In this document: positions 7,582 through 16,481 of the stretch, in pieces
Layout: every line of letters begins with the position of its first letter
Numbering within the stretch: position 1 is the first letter of the stretch
Translations under genes and position numbers: made by a program
The notes under the pieces: generated by a model
Seen by the model: only the letters and a program-made list of their open reading frames with translations
The model's database searches: none
What the model was told of the DNA's origin: nothing
Assembly: GCA_963788325.1 (NCBI GenBank)
Contig: CAWBGJ010000012.1
Coordinates: 1-64,000 of the forward strand
Source of the DNA: Prado023 sp963788325
GTDB taxonomy: Bacteria > Actinomycetota > Actinomycetes > S36-B12 > CAIYMF01
Reading direction: 5' to 3'
Length of the DNA: 64,000 nucleotides

Positions 7582-10500
7582 ATGACGGATCTTCGCCGGC
7601 ACGTCCCGCCGGTGGCGCTGGCGTGGGACGACGCCGCTCCCGGGGAGCTGTGGCGGGTCGTCGACGGCACCCTGGTGTTCGCCGATGTCTCGGGGTTCAC
7701 AGCCCTGACCGAGAAGCTGTCCCGACGGGGTCGGATCGGTGCCGAGGAGATCGTCGAGACGCTGAACCGGGTGTTCGGCCCGATGCTTCGGATCGCGGGA
7801 ACCCGCGGTGGGGAGCTGTTGAAGTTCGGCGGCGACGCACTGCTGTTCCTGTTCCGCGGTGAGGGCCACGCCGAGCAGGCCTGCGACGCCGCGGTCGAGA
7901 TGCGGACCGCCCTGCGTGCGGCCGCGGCCGTGCCCACCTCGGTCGGACGGCTGTCGTTGAAGATGTCGGTGGGCATCCATTCGGGGGACATCCACCTGTT
8001 CCTCGTCGGCGCGCCGACCCGGGAGCTGCTCATCCTCGGGCCCGGCGCCACCGCCACGGCCCAGGCCGAGAAGGCGGCCGAGGCCGGGGAGATCGTGCTC
8101 AGCCCCGCGACTGCGGTGCGGCTGGCCCCCGATGCAGTACGGCGTCGGGACGACGGTGAACGGCTGCTGCGCCGGCGTTCGGCGCACACCGCGCCCGCGA
8201 ATCCCCTGGACGTGGGTGCGGTGGGTCGGGAGCGCCTGCGCGGGCTGTTCCCCCACGCCCTGGGCGAGTACCTCGACCCCGGGATCCCGGACCCGGAGCA
8301 CCGGATGGCCAGCATCGCGTTCATCCGGTTCTCGGGCACCGACGCCCTGCTGGCCGATCCTGGGCCCGACGTCCTGGCCGAGGCCCTGCATCGCACGGTC
8401 AGCCTGGTCGAGGCCGCGCTGGAGCCGGAGGGGATCAGCCTGCTGGCCACGGACCTCGACAGCGACGGTGGCAAGTTCTTCCTGGGATCGGGCATCCCGA
8501 GGGCGTTCGAGGACAACGAGGGCCGGATGCTGCGCGCACTGCGACGCATCGCCGACTCCGACTCGCCCCTGCCGCTGCAGCTGGGCGTCAACCGTGGCCA
8601 CGTCTTCGCCGCCGAGGTCGGGATCCCCGAGCGCGGCGCCTATACCGGCATGGGCGACACGACCAACACGGCCGCGCGCATCATGTCCAAGGCCCCGGCC
8701 GGCGTGCTCTATGCCCATCCGGCGGTGCTGGAGCACTCCCGGACCCAGTTCGAGGTGACTCCGGCCGGGCCGTTCCCGATGAAGGGCAAGGCCGTCCCGC
8801 TGCTCGTCTATGCGGTCGGCGAGGAGCTGGGTACGCGGCAGGAGGCCACCGCCGATGCCCGACTGCCCTTCCTGGGCCGCGATACGCAGATCGCCGAGGT
8901 GCGCAGCGCCCTGGCGGCGGCGCTCGCGGGCGCCGGTGGGGTCATCACCGTCGCGGGCGTGACCGGCATGGGCAAGTCCCGACTGCTGCAGGAAGCTCGC
9001 GACGCGGTCGAGGTCGAGCACACCGTGGTGGTCCGGGCTGAGCCGTATGGTGCGGCCAGCCCCTACCGGGTGTTCCGGGACCCGGCGCGGCAGCTGCTGG
9101 GGCTGCAACGGGGGGAACCCGAGGTGATGGGCCGGGCGCTGCTCGACGTCCTGGGCCGGGTGTCCCCGGAGCTGCTGCCGATGGCGCCGCTGCTCGCCGA
9201 CCTGGTCCAGGTCGACGTACCGAGCACGCCCGAGGTCGACCAGCTCGATGCGCAGTACCGCCCCGACCGGCTCGCCGATGCTGTGGTCAGGCTCATGGAG
9301 CGGGCGCTGCCCGGGCGACTGCTGGTGATCGCCGAGGAGGCGCACTGGGCGGATGCGGCCTCGGCCCGCCTGCTGGATCGGATCGCTGCAGCCGCCGTGG
9401 GGCGGCCCTGGGCGGTGGTCGCGGTGCGCCGACCGGATCCCGGGGGCTTCGCGCCTGGCACCGGCACGAGGGTCGTCCTGGCGCCGCTGCCCGCGGAGGT
9501 GGTCGAGGCGCTGGTGATCGCCGCCACGGAGTCCACGCCGCTGCGGCCGCACGAGATCGCCGCCGTGGTCGACCGGGCGCAGGGCAACCCCCTCTACGTC
9601 GAGGAGGTCACGCGAGTGGCCCTCGGCTCGGGCTCGTTGGAGGCGCTGCCCGAATCAGTCGGTGCCGCGATGAGCGCCCAGATCGACCTGCTGCCCGCGC
9701 ACGCACGTCGGATCCTGCGGTACTGCGCGGTGCTCGGGCGCAGCTTCCGAGTCGAGGTGCTGCGCAGGACGCTGGCCGAGGACGGCCTGAGCGTGGGCCC
9801 GTCGGACATCGGGAGCCTGGCTGGGTTCCTGGAGCCCGATGGGCCCGACCGGATGCGGTTCCGCAACAGCCTGGTGCGCGACGCGGCCTACGAGGGGCTG
9901 GCCTATCGGATCCGGGCGAAGCTGCACCGCGCGGCTGGCTCGACCCTCGAGTCGATGAGCACCGATCTCGACGCCGACGCACCGACGCTGGCGCTGCACT
10001 TCTGGCGGTCCGGGGATGCGGCACGGACCTGGCTCCATGCCCAGAAGGCTGCCGAGGCGGCACGCAGGACGTCGGCGAACGTGGACGCCGCCGAGAACCT
10101 CGAGCGCGCCCTGGACGTCAGCCGGCGGGTGCCCGGCGTGACCGCCGCAGACCGGGCCCGGGCCTGGTCGACGCTCGGTGACCTGCGTGAGCTGGCCGGC
10201 GTGCTGGAGGGGGCGATCGAGGCCTACCGCCGGGCTGCGGACCTGACCCAGGACCCGGTGGCCCGGGCCGACATCATGTCCCGGCGCGCCCGGGTGCACA
10301 GCCGGGCGGGTGCCCAGGCCACGGCAGTGCGCACCATCTCGGCCGCGCGCGCCCTGCTCGGTGCGTCCCCTGATGGTGCCGCCCGGCGCGTGGGCGTGCG
10401 CCTGGACTACCAGATGGCCGTGGCCCGGCTGGGCCAGGACAAGCCGCGCGACGGCCTGGCCTGGGCGCAGCGCGCGGTCGCCTCGGCGCGGGTCGAGGAC

Positions 10501-11355
10501 GACTGGTACACCCTGATCCGCGCCCTGAGCGCGGTGGACTTCGCCGACCAGCAGCTCGGGCGACCGGGTGTGGGGGCGCACACCCGAGAGGCCCTGGCGA
10601 TCGCCATCGAGCACGGCGATGCCCCCCAGGAGTCCGTGGCCCGGGCCAACCTCGGGGTGCTGGCGTTCTACGCCGGTCGGTGGGGGGAGGCTGTCGAGTG
10701 GCTCACGACCAGCAGCCGGGTCGCCCTCGAGGCGGGCAACGACTTCGGCGCCGCGGAGACCGACCTCACCTACGCCGACATCCTGATCCACCAGGGGCAC
10801 CTGGACCAGGCACGCGATGTGCTGCGCCACGCCTCGCGGGTGCTGCGCGCGTCCGGGATCGAGGACTTCGCCGCCCATGCCCGGGTGCTCGAGGCGCGCA
10901 TCCACCTGGCCCGTGGCGAGCTGGACGACGCGGCCCAGGAGGCCGGCGCTGCGGTGGATGCCTACCGGGAGATGGGCTTCGCGGTGGACGCGTTGGAGGC
11001 CAGCATCGTGCTTGCTGAGGTGCACCTCGAGACCGGGCAGCCCGTGCGCGCACTGGCCGTGCTGGACGAGGCACTGGCTGCTGCGCCTGGCGAGGCAGCG
11101 CCGCTGGAGGCTCGGATCCAGCTGGTCCGGGGCCGGGCCCTGCTGGCCCTCGATCGGCTCGAGGAAGCGGGCGAAGCCCTCGTCGCGGGCCTGGACGCAG
11201 CGCAGGAGCAGGACCTTCCCTATGAGAAGGCCCTGCTCCTGCGGGCGCGCAGCCAGTGGCGCATGCGCAGCAATGGCGGGACTGCCACCCAGGCCGCCCA
11301 GGACGACGAGGCGCGGGCTGATGCCCTGCTCGCCGGCCTGGGCGCGACGGGTTAG
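7582..11355 (+). CDS. Tandem class III cyclase-AAA ATPase-TPR protein, soluble-adenylyl-cyclase-like
   Basis: This 1257-residue cytoplasmic protein has the order C1 cyclase (about 25-190), C2 cyclase (about 240-410), AAA/STAND ATPase (about 430-800) and TPR-like helical repeats (about 830-1250), as in mammalian ADCY10. C1 has both metal aspartates, in FADVSGFT (Asp35) and LKFGGDALL (Asp85), plus the purine-contact Lys81. It lacks the transition-state Asn and Arg. C2 lacks the first metal Asp (FIRFSG) but has GDTTNTAAR, giving Asn362 and Arg366. The halves therefore complement to form one active site. The ATPase has Walker A TGMGKSRL (around residues 458-466) and Walker B AEEAHWAD (around 580). 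Probable product is cAMP. The stop overlaps the convergent neighbour's stop by three bases. Confidence 0.85.
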   Translation: MTDLRRHVPPVALAWDDAAPGELWRVVDGTLVFADVSGFTALTEKLSRRGRIGAEEIVETLNRVFGPMLRIAGTRGGELLKFGGDALLFLFRGEGHAEQACDAAVEMRTALRAAAAVPTSVGRLSLKMSVGIHSGDIHLFLVGAPTRELLILGPGATATAQAEKAAEAGEIVLSPATAVRLAPDAVRRRDDGERLLRRRSAHTAPANPLDVGAVGRERLRGLFPHALGEYLDPGIPDPEHRMASIAFIRFSGTDALLADPGPDVLAEALHRTVSLVEAALEPEGISLLATDLDSDGGKFFLGSGIPRAFEDNEGRMLRALRRIADSDSPLPLQLGVNRGHVFAAEVGIPERGAYTGMGDTTNTAARIMSKAPAGVLYAHPAVLEHSRTQFEVTPAGPFPMKGKAVPLLVYAVGEELGTRQEATADARLPFLGRDTQIAEVRSALAAALAGAGGVITVAGVTGMGKSRLLQEARDAVEVEHTVVVRAEPYGAASPYRVFRDPARQLLGLQRGEPEVMGRALLDVLGRVSPELLPMAPLLADLVQVDVPSTPEVDQLDAQYRPDRLADAVVRLMERALPGRLLVIAEEAHWADAASARLLDRIAAAAVGRPWAVVAVRRPDPGGFAPGTGTRVVLAPLPAEVVEALVIAATESTPLRPHEIAAVVDRAQGNPLYVEEVTRVALGSGSLEALPESVGAAMSAQIDLLPAHARRILRYCAVLGRSFRVEVLRRTLAEDGLSVGPSDIGSLAGFLEPDGPDRMRFRNSLVRDAAYEGLAYRIRAKLHRAAGSTLESMSTDLDADAPTLALHFWRSGDAARTWLHAQKAAEAARRTSANVDAAENLERALDVSRRVPGVTAADRARAWSTLGDLRELAGVLEGAIEAYRRAADLTQDPVARADIMSRRARVHSRAGAQATAVRTISAARALLGASPDGAARRVGVRLDYQMAVARLGQDKPRDGLAWAQRAVASARVEDDWYTLIRALSAVDFADQQLGRPGVGAHTREALAIAIEHGDAPQESVARANLGVLAFYAGRWGEAVEWLTTSSRVALEAGNDFGAAETDLTYADILIHQGHLDQARDVLRHASRVLRASGIEDFAAHARVLEARIHLARGELDDAAQEAGAAVDAYREMGFAVDALEASIVLAEVHLETGQPVRALAVLDEALAAAPGEAAPLEARIQLVRGRALLALDRLEEAGEALVAGLDAAQEQDLPYEKALLLRARSQWRMRSNGGTATQAAQDDEARADALLAGLGATG

Positions 11356-12539
11356 CCCAGGCGCATCTTGGCGTCACCGAAGAGGAAGATCTTGTCGGAG
11401 ATCGTCACGGTGGAGGCGTCGACCTCGGCCGAGCGGGTGCCGATGCACGCGAACTGGGAGCCGGCGAGGTCCGGCTCGTAGTCCGGCAGGCTGGCGATGT
11501 CGGCCGGGTTCGTGATGCCCACGAGCTCGCCCTCGGTGTTGTACAGGTAGTCCGGGCAGAACTCCATGGTGGTCACGTTCTCCGTGCCGATCTCGAAATC
11601 GATGGTCGCGTCGGGCAGCGTGGCCGCGGGGGTCCCGGTGCCGTCCTGCTTCCAGTCGATGTCCACGAGGAACTGTGCGGTGGGATCGACGGCCAGCGGC
11701 TTGAGGAACTGGACCTCCTCGTCGCCTCCGGTCAGCGTGGCTCCGAACCCGTTGCACGTGCTGCCGTCGGCGTTGCCGAGGTACTCGATGCTGGTGCTGC
11801 CGTCGCTGATGGTCGGGTCCGTCACGCAGTCGAGGACCGCGTCGACGTCGGCCACGAGGTCGACGGTGCTGGGGGAGGCGCCGGAATCCGACCCGCCCTC
11901 GAGCGCGAAGGCGCCCTTCAGCGCGGTCAGTTGGAGGGTGTCGAAGCGCCCGCCCGGCGTGATGGTCAGCCGGCAGTTCCCGCCGTCGCTGACCTTGCAG
12001 TCACCAGCGCCCTGGGCCAGTTCGACGGAGCCGACCGTTGCGCCGTCCAACGTGGCCACAGCCTTCACCCTCGCCTTCTGGAACCACAGGGACCGGACCT
12101 CGAGGTCCAGCGAGGCGCTCGTGGCCAGCGCGGGGACCCCGGGGAGGTACTGCACGTCTGAGCCGAGGCTCAGCGTGATGGTCTCGGAGCCGACGTTGGA
12201 GTAGGTGTCGACCTGGTTGCACAGAGACGCGAGCCTCTCGTCCACGCCGATCGAGTCGCTCTTGAAGCCTGCCGGCAGGCTCTTGGCACCGATGGAGCCG
12301 GTGATTGTCAGCAGGTCGCTGCCCGAGGTCGACAGCGTGCAGGCGCCCGAGGTCGTCAGCGCCTGCGTGTTGTCCCCGTAGGTCACCGCGTCGGTGGCGC
12401 CCGTGGTCAGGACCAGCTGGCCGGCGGCGGTCTCCACCGAGCCGTCGGCCAGGGCCGGGACAACCGCGACCGCACCGCCGATGGTCAGGGCAAGGGCAGC
12501 CGTGGCTGCGGTGATTCGGGTCTTCCTGAGCCGATCCAT
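11352..12539 (-). CDS. Secreted protein of unknown function with an iron-box-like promoter
   Basis: This 395-residue protein has a classical signal peptide (RLRKTR, then a hydrophobic stretch ending PALA around residue 31). The mature part is beta-rich, with many Thr, Ser, Gly and Asp and at least eight Cys, so it is probably an extracellular disulfide-bonded protein. It has no sorting signal or membrane anchor. I recognise no family. The ATG at 12539 is chosen because GGAGGAAC precedes it; a longer in-frame start lacks a ribosome site. A DtxR/IdeR-like box lies about 60 bases upstream. The gene converges on the cyclase gene. Confidence 0.75.
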   Translation of the reverse strand: MDRLRKTRITAATAALALTIGGAVAVVPALADGSVETAAGQLVLTTGATDAVTYGDNTQALTTSGACTLSTSGSDLLTITGSIGAKSLPAGFKSDSIGVDERLASLCNQVDTYSNVGSETITLSLGSDVQYLPGVPALATSASLDLEVRSLWFQKARVKAVATLDGATVGSVELAQGAGDCKVSDGGNCRLTITPGGRFDTLQLTALKGAFALEGGSDSGASPSTVDLVADVDAVLDCVTDPTISDGSTSIEYLGNADGSTCNGFGATLTGGDEEVQFLKPLAVDPTAQFLVDIDWKQDGTGTPAATLPDATIDFEIGTENVTTMEFCPDYLYNTEGELVGITNPADIASLPDYEPDLAGSQFACIGTRSAEVDASTVTISDKIFLFGDAKMRLG

Positions 12540-12597
12540 CGTTCCTCCAAGAGTGCCGCAGGCGGTATGGGCGGTTGGTCTGAAAGAGTGCAAATGC

Positions 12598-12616
12598 TTA
12601 AGTGAGGCTAACTTTA
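12598..12616. promoter_or_regulatory. DtxR/IdeR-like operator upstream of the secreted protein gene
   Basis: The 19-mer TTAAGTGAGGCTAACTTTA matches 15 of 19 positions of the IdeR/DtxR consensus TTAGGTTAGGCTAACCTAA. Read on the minus strand it contains TAGCCT, a possible -10 box for the gene starting at 12539, so repressor binding would block transcription. Confidence 0.55.
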
Positions 12617-12662
12617 AGTCACGAGTATGGGTGCGAAGGAACACTCCCGTCTATGCCCTGGA

Positions 12663-14498
12663 TCAAATCCCTTCCAACGACGCAACTTCGGCCGTGGAAT
12701 TGCGCAACCGCTGGGACAGGCTGCGTGCGATGGCCAGGACCAGGCCGGCCGCAGCCTGGGGTGCTTGGGTGCCCAGATCCTCGAACGCCCCGGGCGACAG
12801 CACGTGGCAGATCGTCGGCTCCAGCGCGACGATCCGAGTGGACCTCGGACGCCCATCGACCAGCGCCAGCTCACCGAACGCGGCACCCGCGGGCACGCTG
12901 CTCAGCCGCCGCCGGCCCCGCTGGCCGGGGACGCGGACATCGGCCATGACCTGGCCCGCTCCCACGAAGTAGAGGCCGTCGGCGGTATCGCCCTCCTCGA
13001 AGACGATGGTGCCGGCGGGGAACACCCGCGTGGTGGTCCGGGTCTCGATCTCGGCCAGCACCTCGGGCGCCAGGTCGCGCAGCAGGTCCTGGGCGGACAT
13101 CGCGACCAGGCCGTCGGGCATCACGTCGGTCAGGCCGTGCTGGGCCAGCAGCTGGGTCTCGCACCACTCCAGGGCGGAGTCGAGGTCGGCCACGCGCTGG
13201 AGGTCAGGGGCGAGCACACGCGTGGACTCCCGGGGACCGGGCATCCGCGGCTCGACGAGGACGACCACGGTGTCCTGCGCGGTCAGCTGCTCGATGAGGG
13301 TCGTGAGCAGGGTCCGGGCTGCGACGTCCAGCCGGGTGCACCGGCCCAGGTCAAGCACCCGCCACCCAGACGCGCGCGGATCCGAGAGCACGGTGCGCAC
13401 GAGCGACTCGATCCCCACGAACCCCAGGTCGCCGACCAGCTCATGCACGGCGATCGAGGAGCCCAGCGCCTCCAGGACCTCGCGCTCGCGACCCACCCGC
13501 GCGCGCTTCGAGTGCACGACCCCGCCGCGGAAGCTGCGCCGCAGCCCGGGGCGTGCCCGCTCCCCGGGCAGCAGCAGGTGCAGGCCGAGGCGCTCGGAGA
13601 TCTGTTCGCAGGCGGCCACGCCGCGCACGCTGTTGCCCCGCGGATCCAGGCGCGGGCTGTGCGCCGCCAGGCCCATCTGGCCGGGCAGCGCCGCGGAGAT
13701 CGCCCCGCTCACCCCGCTCTTGGCCGGCATGCCCACGCGGTAGAGCCACTCGCCGGCGTAGTCGTACATCCCGCAGGTGCTCATGACCGTGAGGACGGGG
13801 GCCACGACGTGCCGGGGGATCACCGCCTCGCCGGTGGTCGGGTTGATCCCGGCGTTGGCCAGGGTGGCGCCCATGATCGCCAGGTCACGGGCGGTCACGA
13901 CGATCGAGCACTGTCGGAAGTACATCTCGACCTGCGCGTCGACGTCGGCATCCATGAGCCCGGCGGAGCGCATCAGGTAGGCAATGGCGCGGTTGCGGTC
14001 GCCGGTGTCGCGCTCGGAGGCATAGACCTCCTCGTCGACCGTCAGATCGCGGCCGGCGAAGGAGGACAGCCCGTCGAGGATCCGGTCGAACTGCTCGTCG
14101 CGGGTTCGGCCCGAGACCAGGGTGGCGGTGACGATGGCGCCCGCGTTGACCATGGGGTTGAACGCCCGACCGCTCACGTCGTCGAGGCTGATCGAGTTGA
14201 AGGGGTCACCGGTGGGCTCGGCGCCGATCTTGGACAGCACGGTCTCGGCGCCGCTGTCGGCCAGTGCGAGGGCATAGACGAAGGGCTTGGAGACCGACTG
14301 GATGGTGAACGGGACCAGGTCGCCGGCGGTGTAGACCGCACCGTCGAGGGTGGCCAGGCTCAGGCCGCAGGTGGCCGGGTCGGCCTTGGCCAGTTCGGGG
14401 ATGTAGTCGGCGACCTGTCCGGAGTCGAGGCCGCGCACGGATTCCCATACCTCGTGCAGCAGGCCGTCGACCGGCCCGAGGCCGCCTGCGTGCGCCAA
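12663..14498 (-). CDS. glsA: Glutaminase-STAS-cyclic-nucleotide-binding fusion
   Basis: This 611-residue enzyme joins three domains. Residues 1 to about 310 are a beta-lactamase-fold glutaminase (glutamine to glutamate plus ammonia) with the catalytic Ser-x-x-Lys in IQSVSKPF, the FNPMVNAGAI segment and GMPAKSGVSG. Residues about 330-440 are a STAS domain, and about 470-605 a cNBD with cassette FGELALVDGRPRST. Glutaminase-STAS fusions are known in actinobacteria; the added cNBD suggests cAMP control of ammonia release. The start is TTG with a strong AGGAGGG site that can be buried in a hairpin (14500-14522). It lies downstream of the MFS-cNBD gene and near glutamate decarboxylase, pointing to acid resistance or glutamate metabolism. 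Confidence 0.88.
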   Translation of the reverse strand: MAHAGGLGPVDGLLHEVWESVRGLDSGQVADYIPELAKADPATCGLSLATLDGAVYTAGDLVPFTIQSVSKPFVYALALADSGAETVLSKIGAEPTGDPFNSISLDDVSGRAFNPMVNAGAIVTATLVSGRTRDEQFDRILDGLSSFAGRDLTVDEEVYASERDTGDRNRAIAYLMRSAGLMDADVDAQVEMYFRQCSIVVTARDLAIMGATLANAGINPTTGEAVIPRHVVAPVLTVMSTCGMYDYAGEWLYRVGMPAKSGVSGAISAALPGQMGLAAHSPRLDPRGNSVRGVAACEQISERLGLHLLLPGERARPGLRRSFRGGVVHSKRARVGREREVLEALGSSIAVHELVGDLGFVGIESLVRTVLSDPRASGWRVLDLGRCTRLDVAARTLLTTLIEQLTAQDTVVVLVEPRMPGPRESTRVLAPDLQRVADLDSALEWCETQLLAQHGLTDVMPDGLVAMSAQDLLRDLAPEVLAEIETRTTTRVFPAGTIVFEEGDTADGLYFVGAGQVMADVRVPGQRGRRRLSSVPAGAAFGELALVDGRPRSTRIVALEPTICHVLSPGAFEDLGTQAPQAAAGLVLAIARSLSQRLRNSTAEVASLEGI

Positions 14499-14499
14499 C

Positions 14500-14522
14500 G
14501 GTCCCTCCTTCCAGGAGGGCCC
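14500..14522 (-). promoter_or_regulatory. Hairpin masking the glutaminase ribosome-binding site
   Basis: On the mRNA strand CCCTCCT (14519-14513) can pair fully with the Shine-Dalgarno AGGAGGG (14509-14503) across a three-base GGA loop, with two further outer G-C pairs after one mismatch. The TTG start follows four bases later. The rest of the 183-base leader also holds complementary segments, for example CCAGT with ACTGG. Confidence 0.5.
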
Positions 14523-14681
14523 ACGATCGCAAGGTCGTGTTTCGACCAGGTTGCCGACATGTACCAGTTGGTGCCAGCCGGCGAGCGGGCGATGTGCGTG
14601 GGCACTGGTGGCCCCGGATCAGGCCGTGCCTCTGCTGGTTGGCAGGTCATGGGCGTACGTCAACTGCCCTCACAGCAGCCA

Positions 14682-16391
14682 TCAGTAGGTCGGGGTGCGC
14701 TTGGAGATCAGGTCGTCGGCGAGGTTGTTGACCTCGTTGTTGCCAGTCACCGCTTCGAGGAAGGCCGCGCGATCCAGGGCGAGGACGGCCGTCGGCTCGT
14801 CAGCGGTCACAGTGGCGGTACGTGGCACGTCACGCAGCAGGGCGATCTCGCCGAACGGGTCGCCAGGGCCCATCTGGCGAAGGACCTCACCGTGGAAGGT
14901 GGCGGTCAGCTGCCCCGACTCGATGACGTAGAACCGGTCGCCCTCCGCACCCTCGCGGATGAGCACGTCGCCGGCGGGCACCTCGATGCGCACGAGTTGC
15001 TGGGCGATCCGTTCCAGGGACTTCGGCTCCAACGGGGCGAACAGCGGCACCGCGCGCAGCAGCACCAGGCCCGCGGGCTCCGCGAGCTCGACGTCGAGGC
15101 GACGCAGGCGTCTGAACGTCGGAAGCACGGCAGCCGTGATGACGATCGCGAACACGGCCAGCGACCACCGCAGCCCGATCGTGTGCAGCAGGATCGGCAT
15201 CGCGATCGAGCCGACGGCCATAGCGGCGATCAGCGCGGTCTCCAGCGCCCCGAACACCCGCCCCATGACCTCATCCGACGCGGAGCGCTGGATGATCGTG
15301 GTGGCGTTGACATCAACGATCGGGTTGGCCACGCCGATGATGAACATGGCCAGGAAGGCCGCCCACATCTCCGGCCAGATGGCCGTGAGTAGCAGGGGCA
15401 GGGCCCAGAAGACGACGCCCACTCCGAAGTCGGACGCCAGCTGACCGGCCGAGGCCCGGCCGATGGCCACGAGCCCGCCGATCAGGGCGCCGACCCCCAT
15501 GGTCGCGTCCAGGTAGCCGATGCCGGGCGTGCCGAAGTCCGTCATCTGCACGGCCATCTCGACGCCGAACACGAGGGAGGCCCCGGCCACAACGGTCTGG
15601 GCGCAGTAGACCCCCGAGATCATGCGTATGTCCTTGTCGGCCCAGATCGTCTTGAAGCCGGCCATCGACTCGGTGAAGAAGCTCTCGGACTCCTCCTGCG
15701 CAGCCTGGAGAAGGTCACCCGAGGCGTCCTCGGCTGGCACATTCGCAGCGTCCGCCTCGGCTTCCACCTGGAGGTTCTCGCTGGACACCCTGATGCGGCT
15801 CACCAGGGTGGCGGACCACACGAAGGTCGCCGCGTTGAGCAGCACCACGATCGGGACGCCGAAGCCGGCCACCAGGATGCCGCCGATGGCCGGGCCGACG
15901 AAGAAGGCCAGGCTGTCGATCGTGCTGGACGTCCCGTTGGCGGCCGTGAGCTCCTCGGGCTCGCGCACGAGGTTCGGCATGAGGGCAGCGACTGCGGGCC
16001 GGAACGGGGTCGCCACGATCGAGGTGAATGTGGCGAGCACGAAGATGATCATCGGGGTCGCCTCGACCCAGATCAGCGCCGCGACCCCGAGGCAGATGGC
16101 GGCCCTGATGAGGTCGGCGCTGACCATGATCAGCTTGCGCGGCAGCCGGTCAACCAGGGTTGAGGCGAACGGCGTGATGATCGTCATCAGGATCAGGCGC
16201 ACCGTGCCCCAGATGCCGACTGCGGTCACGCCGCCGACCTCGTAGGCCCAGACCACGATGGCCGTCGCGTAGGCCCAGTCGCCGATTGCCGATCCAGCGA
16301 AGGCCAGGTTCAGCCTGCGCAGATTCGGATTGCGGAACACCGTGGACAGCGACGTGCGGGTCTCGCGGACCGCCTCAGCTACTCGGGACAT
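14682..16391 (-). CDS. MFS transporter fused to a cyclic-nucleotide-binding domain (copy 3)
   Basis: This is a 569-residue membrane protein. The MFS body (residues about 20-420, MFS_3-like, with the loop DRLPRK) carries a longer acidic cytoplasmic loop (about 215-260) than copies 1 and 2. The C-terminal cNBD (about 435-560) has cassette FGEIALLRDVPRTATV with the cAMP-contacting Glu and Arg. It is more distant from the other copies than they are from each other. The start at 16391 follows GGAGGAAC; a start 11 codons earlier lacks a ribosome site. TAGGGT on the minus strand (16442-16437) is a possible -10. It lies directly upstream of the glutaminase gene, same direction, so transport may be linked to glutamine or glutamate. 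Confidence 0.82.
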   Translation of the reverse strand: MSRVAEAVRETRTSLSTVFRNPNLRRLNLAFAGSAIGDWAYATAIVVWAYEVGGVTAVGIWGTVRLILMTIITPFASTLVDRLPRKLIMVSADLIRAAICLGVAALIWVEATPMIIFVLATFTSIVATPFRPAVAALMPNLVREPEELTAANGTSSTIDSLAFFVGPAIGGILVAGFGVPIVVLLNAATFVWSATLVSRIRVSSENLQVEAEADAANVPAEDASGDLLQAAQEESESFFTESMAGFKTIWADKDIRMISGVYCAQTVVAGASLVFGVEMAVQMTDFGTPGIGYLDATMGVGALIGGLVAIGRASAGQLASDFGVGVVFWALPLLLTAIWPEMWAAFLAMFIIGVANPIVDVNATTIIQRSASDEVMGRVFGALETALIAAMAVGSIAMPILLHTIGLRWSLAVFAIVITAAVLPTFRRLRRLDVELAEPAGLVLLRAVPLFAPLEPKSLERIAQQLVRIEVPAGDVLIREGAEGDRFYVIESGQLTATFHGEVLRQMGPGDPFGEIALLRDVPRTATVTADEPTAVLALDRAAFLEAVTGNNEVNNLADDLISKRTPTY

Positions 16392-16481
16392 GCGTTCCTC
16401 CGCCTGGCTGGGCGCCACTCGCACGCCGGTGGGCGGACCCTACAACCGTGGGACGCCTCGATGAGGGCTACGCGCGCAGTC

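Noticed and set aside
7465..9552. A long N-terminal extension of the MBL hydrolase frame into the cyclase gene
   Set aside because: The MBL fold begins at the GTG with a good ribosome site; the extension is antisense to the cyclase and low in complexity.
14499..14681. A known riboswitch class in the glutaminase leader
   Set aside because: Complementary segments exist, but I could not match the conserved core of any class I know; only the ribosome-site hairpin is reported.
12627..15392. A 921-codon open frame on the plus strand opposite glutaminase and MFS-cNBD
   Set aside because: It is the GC-rich mirror of two well-supported genes, has no recognisable domains and a composition rich in Arg, Gly, His and Gln.
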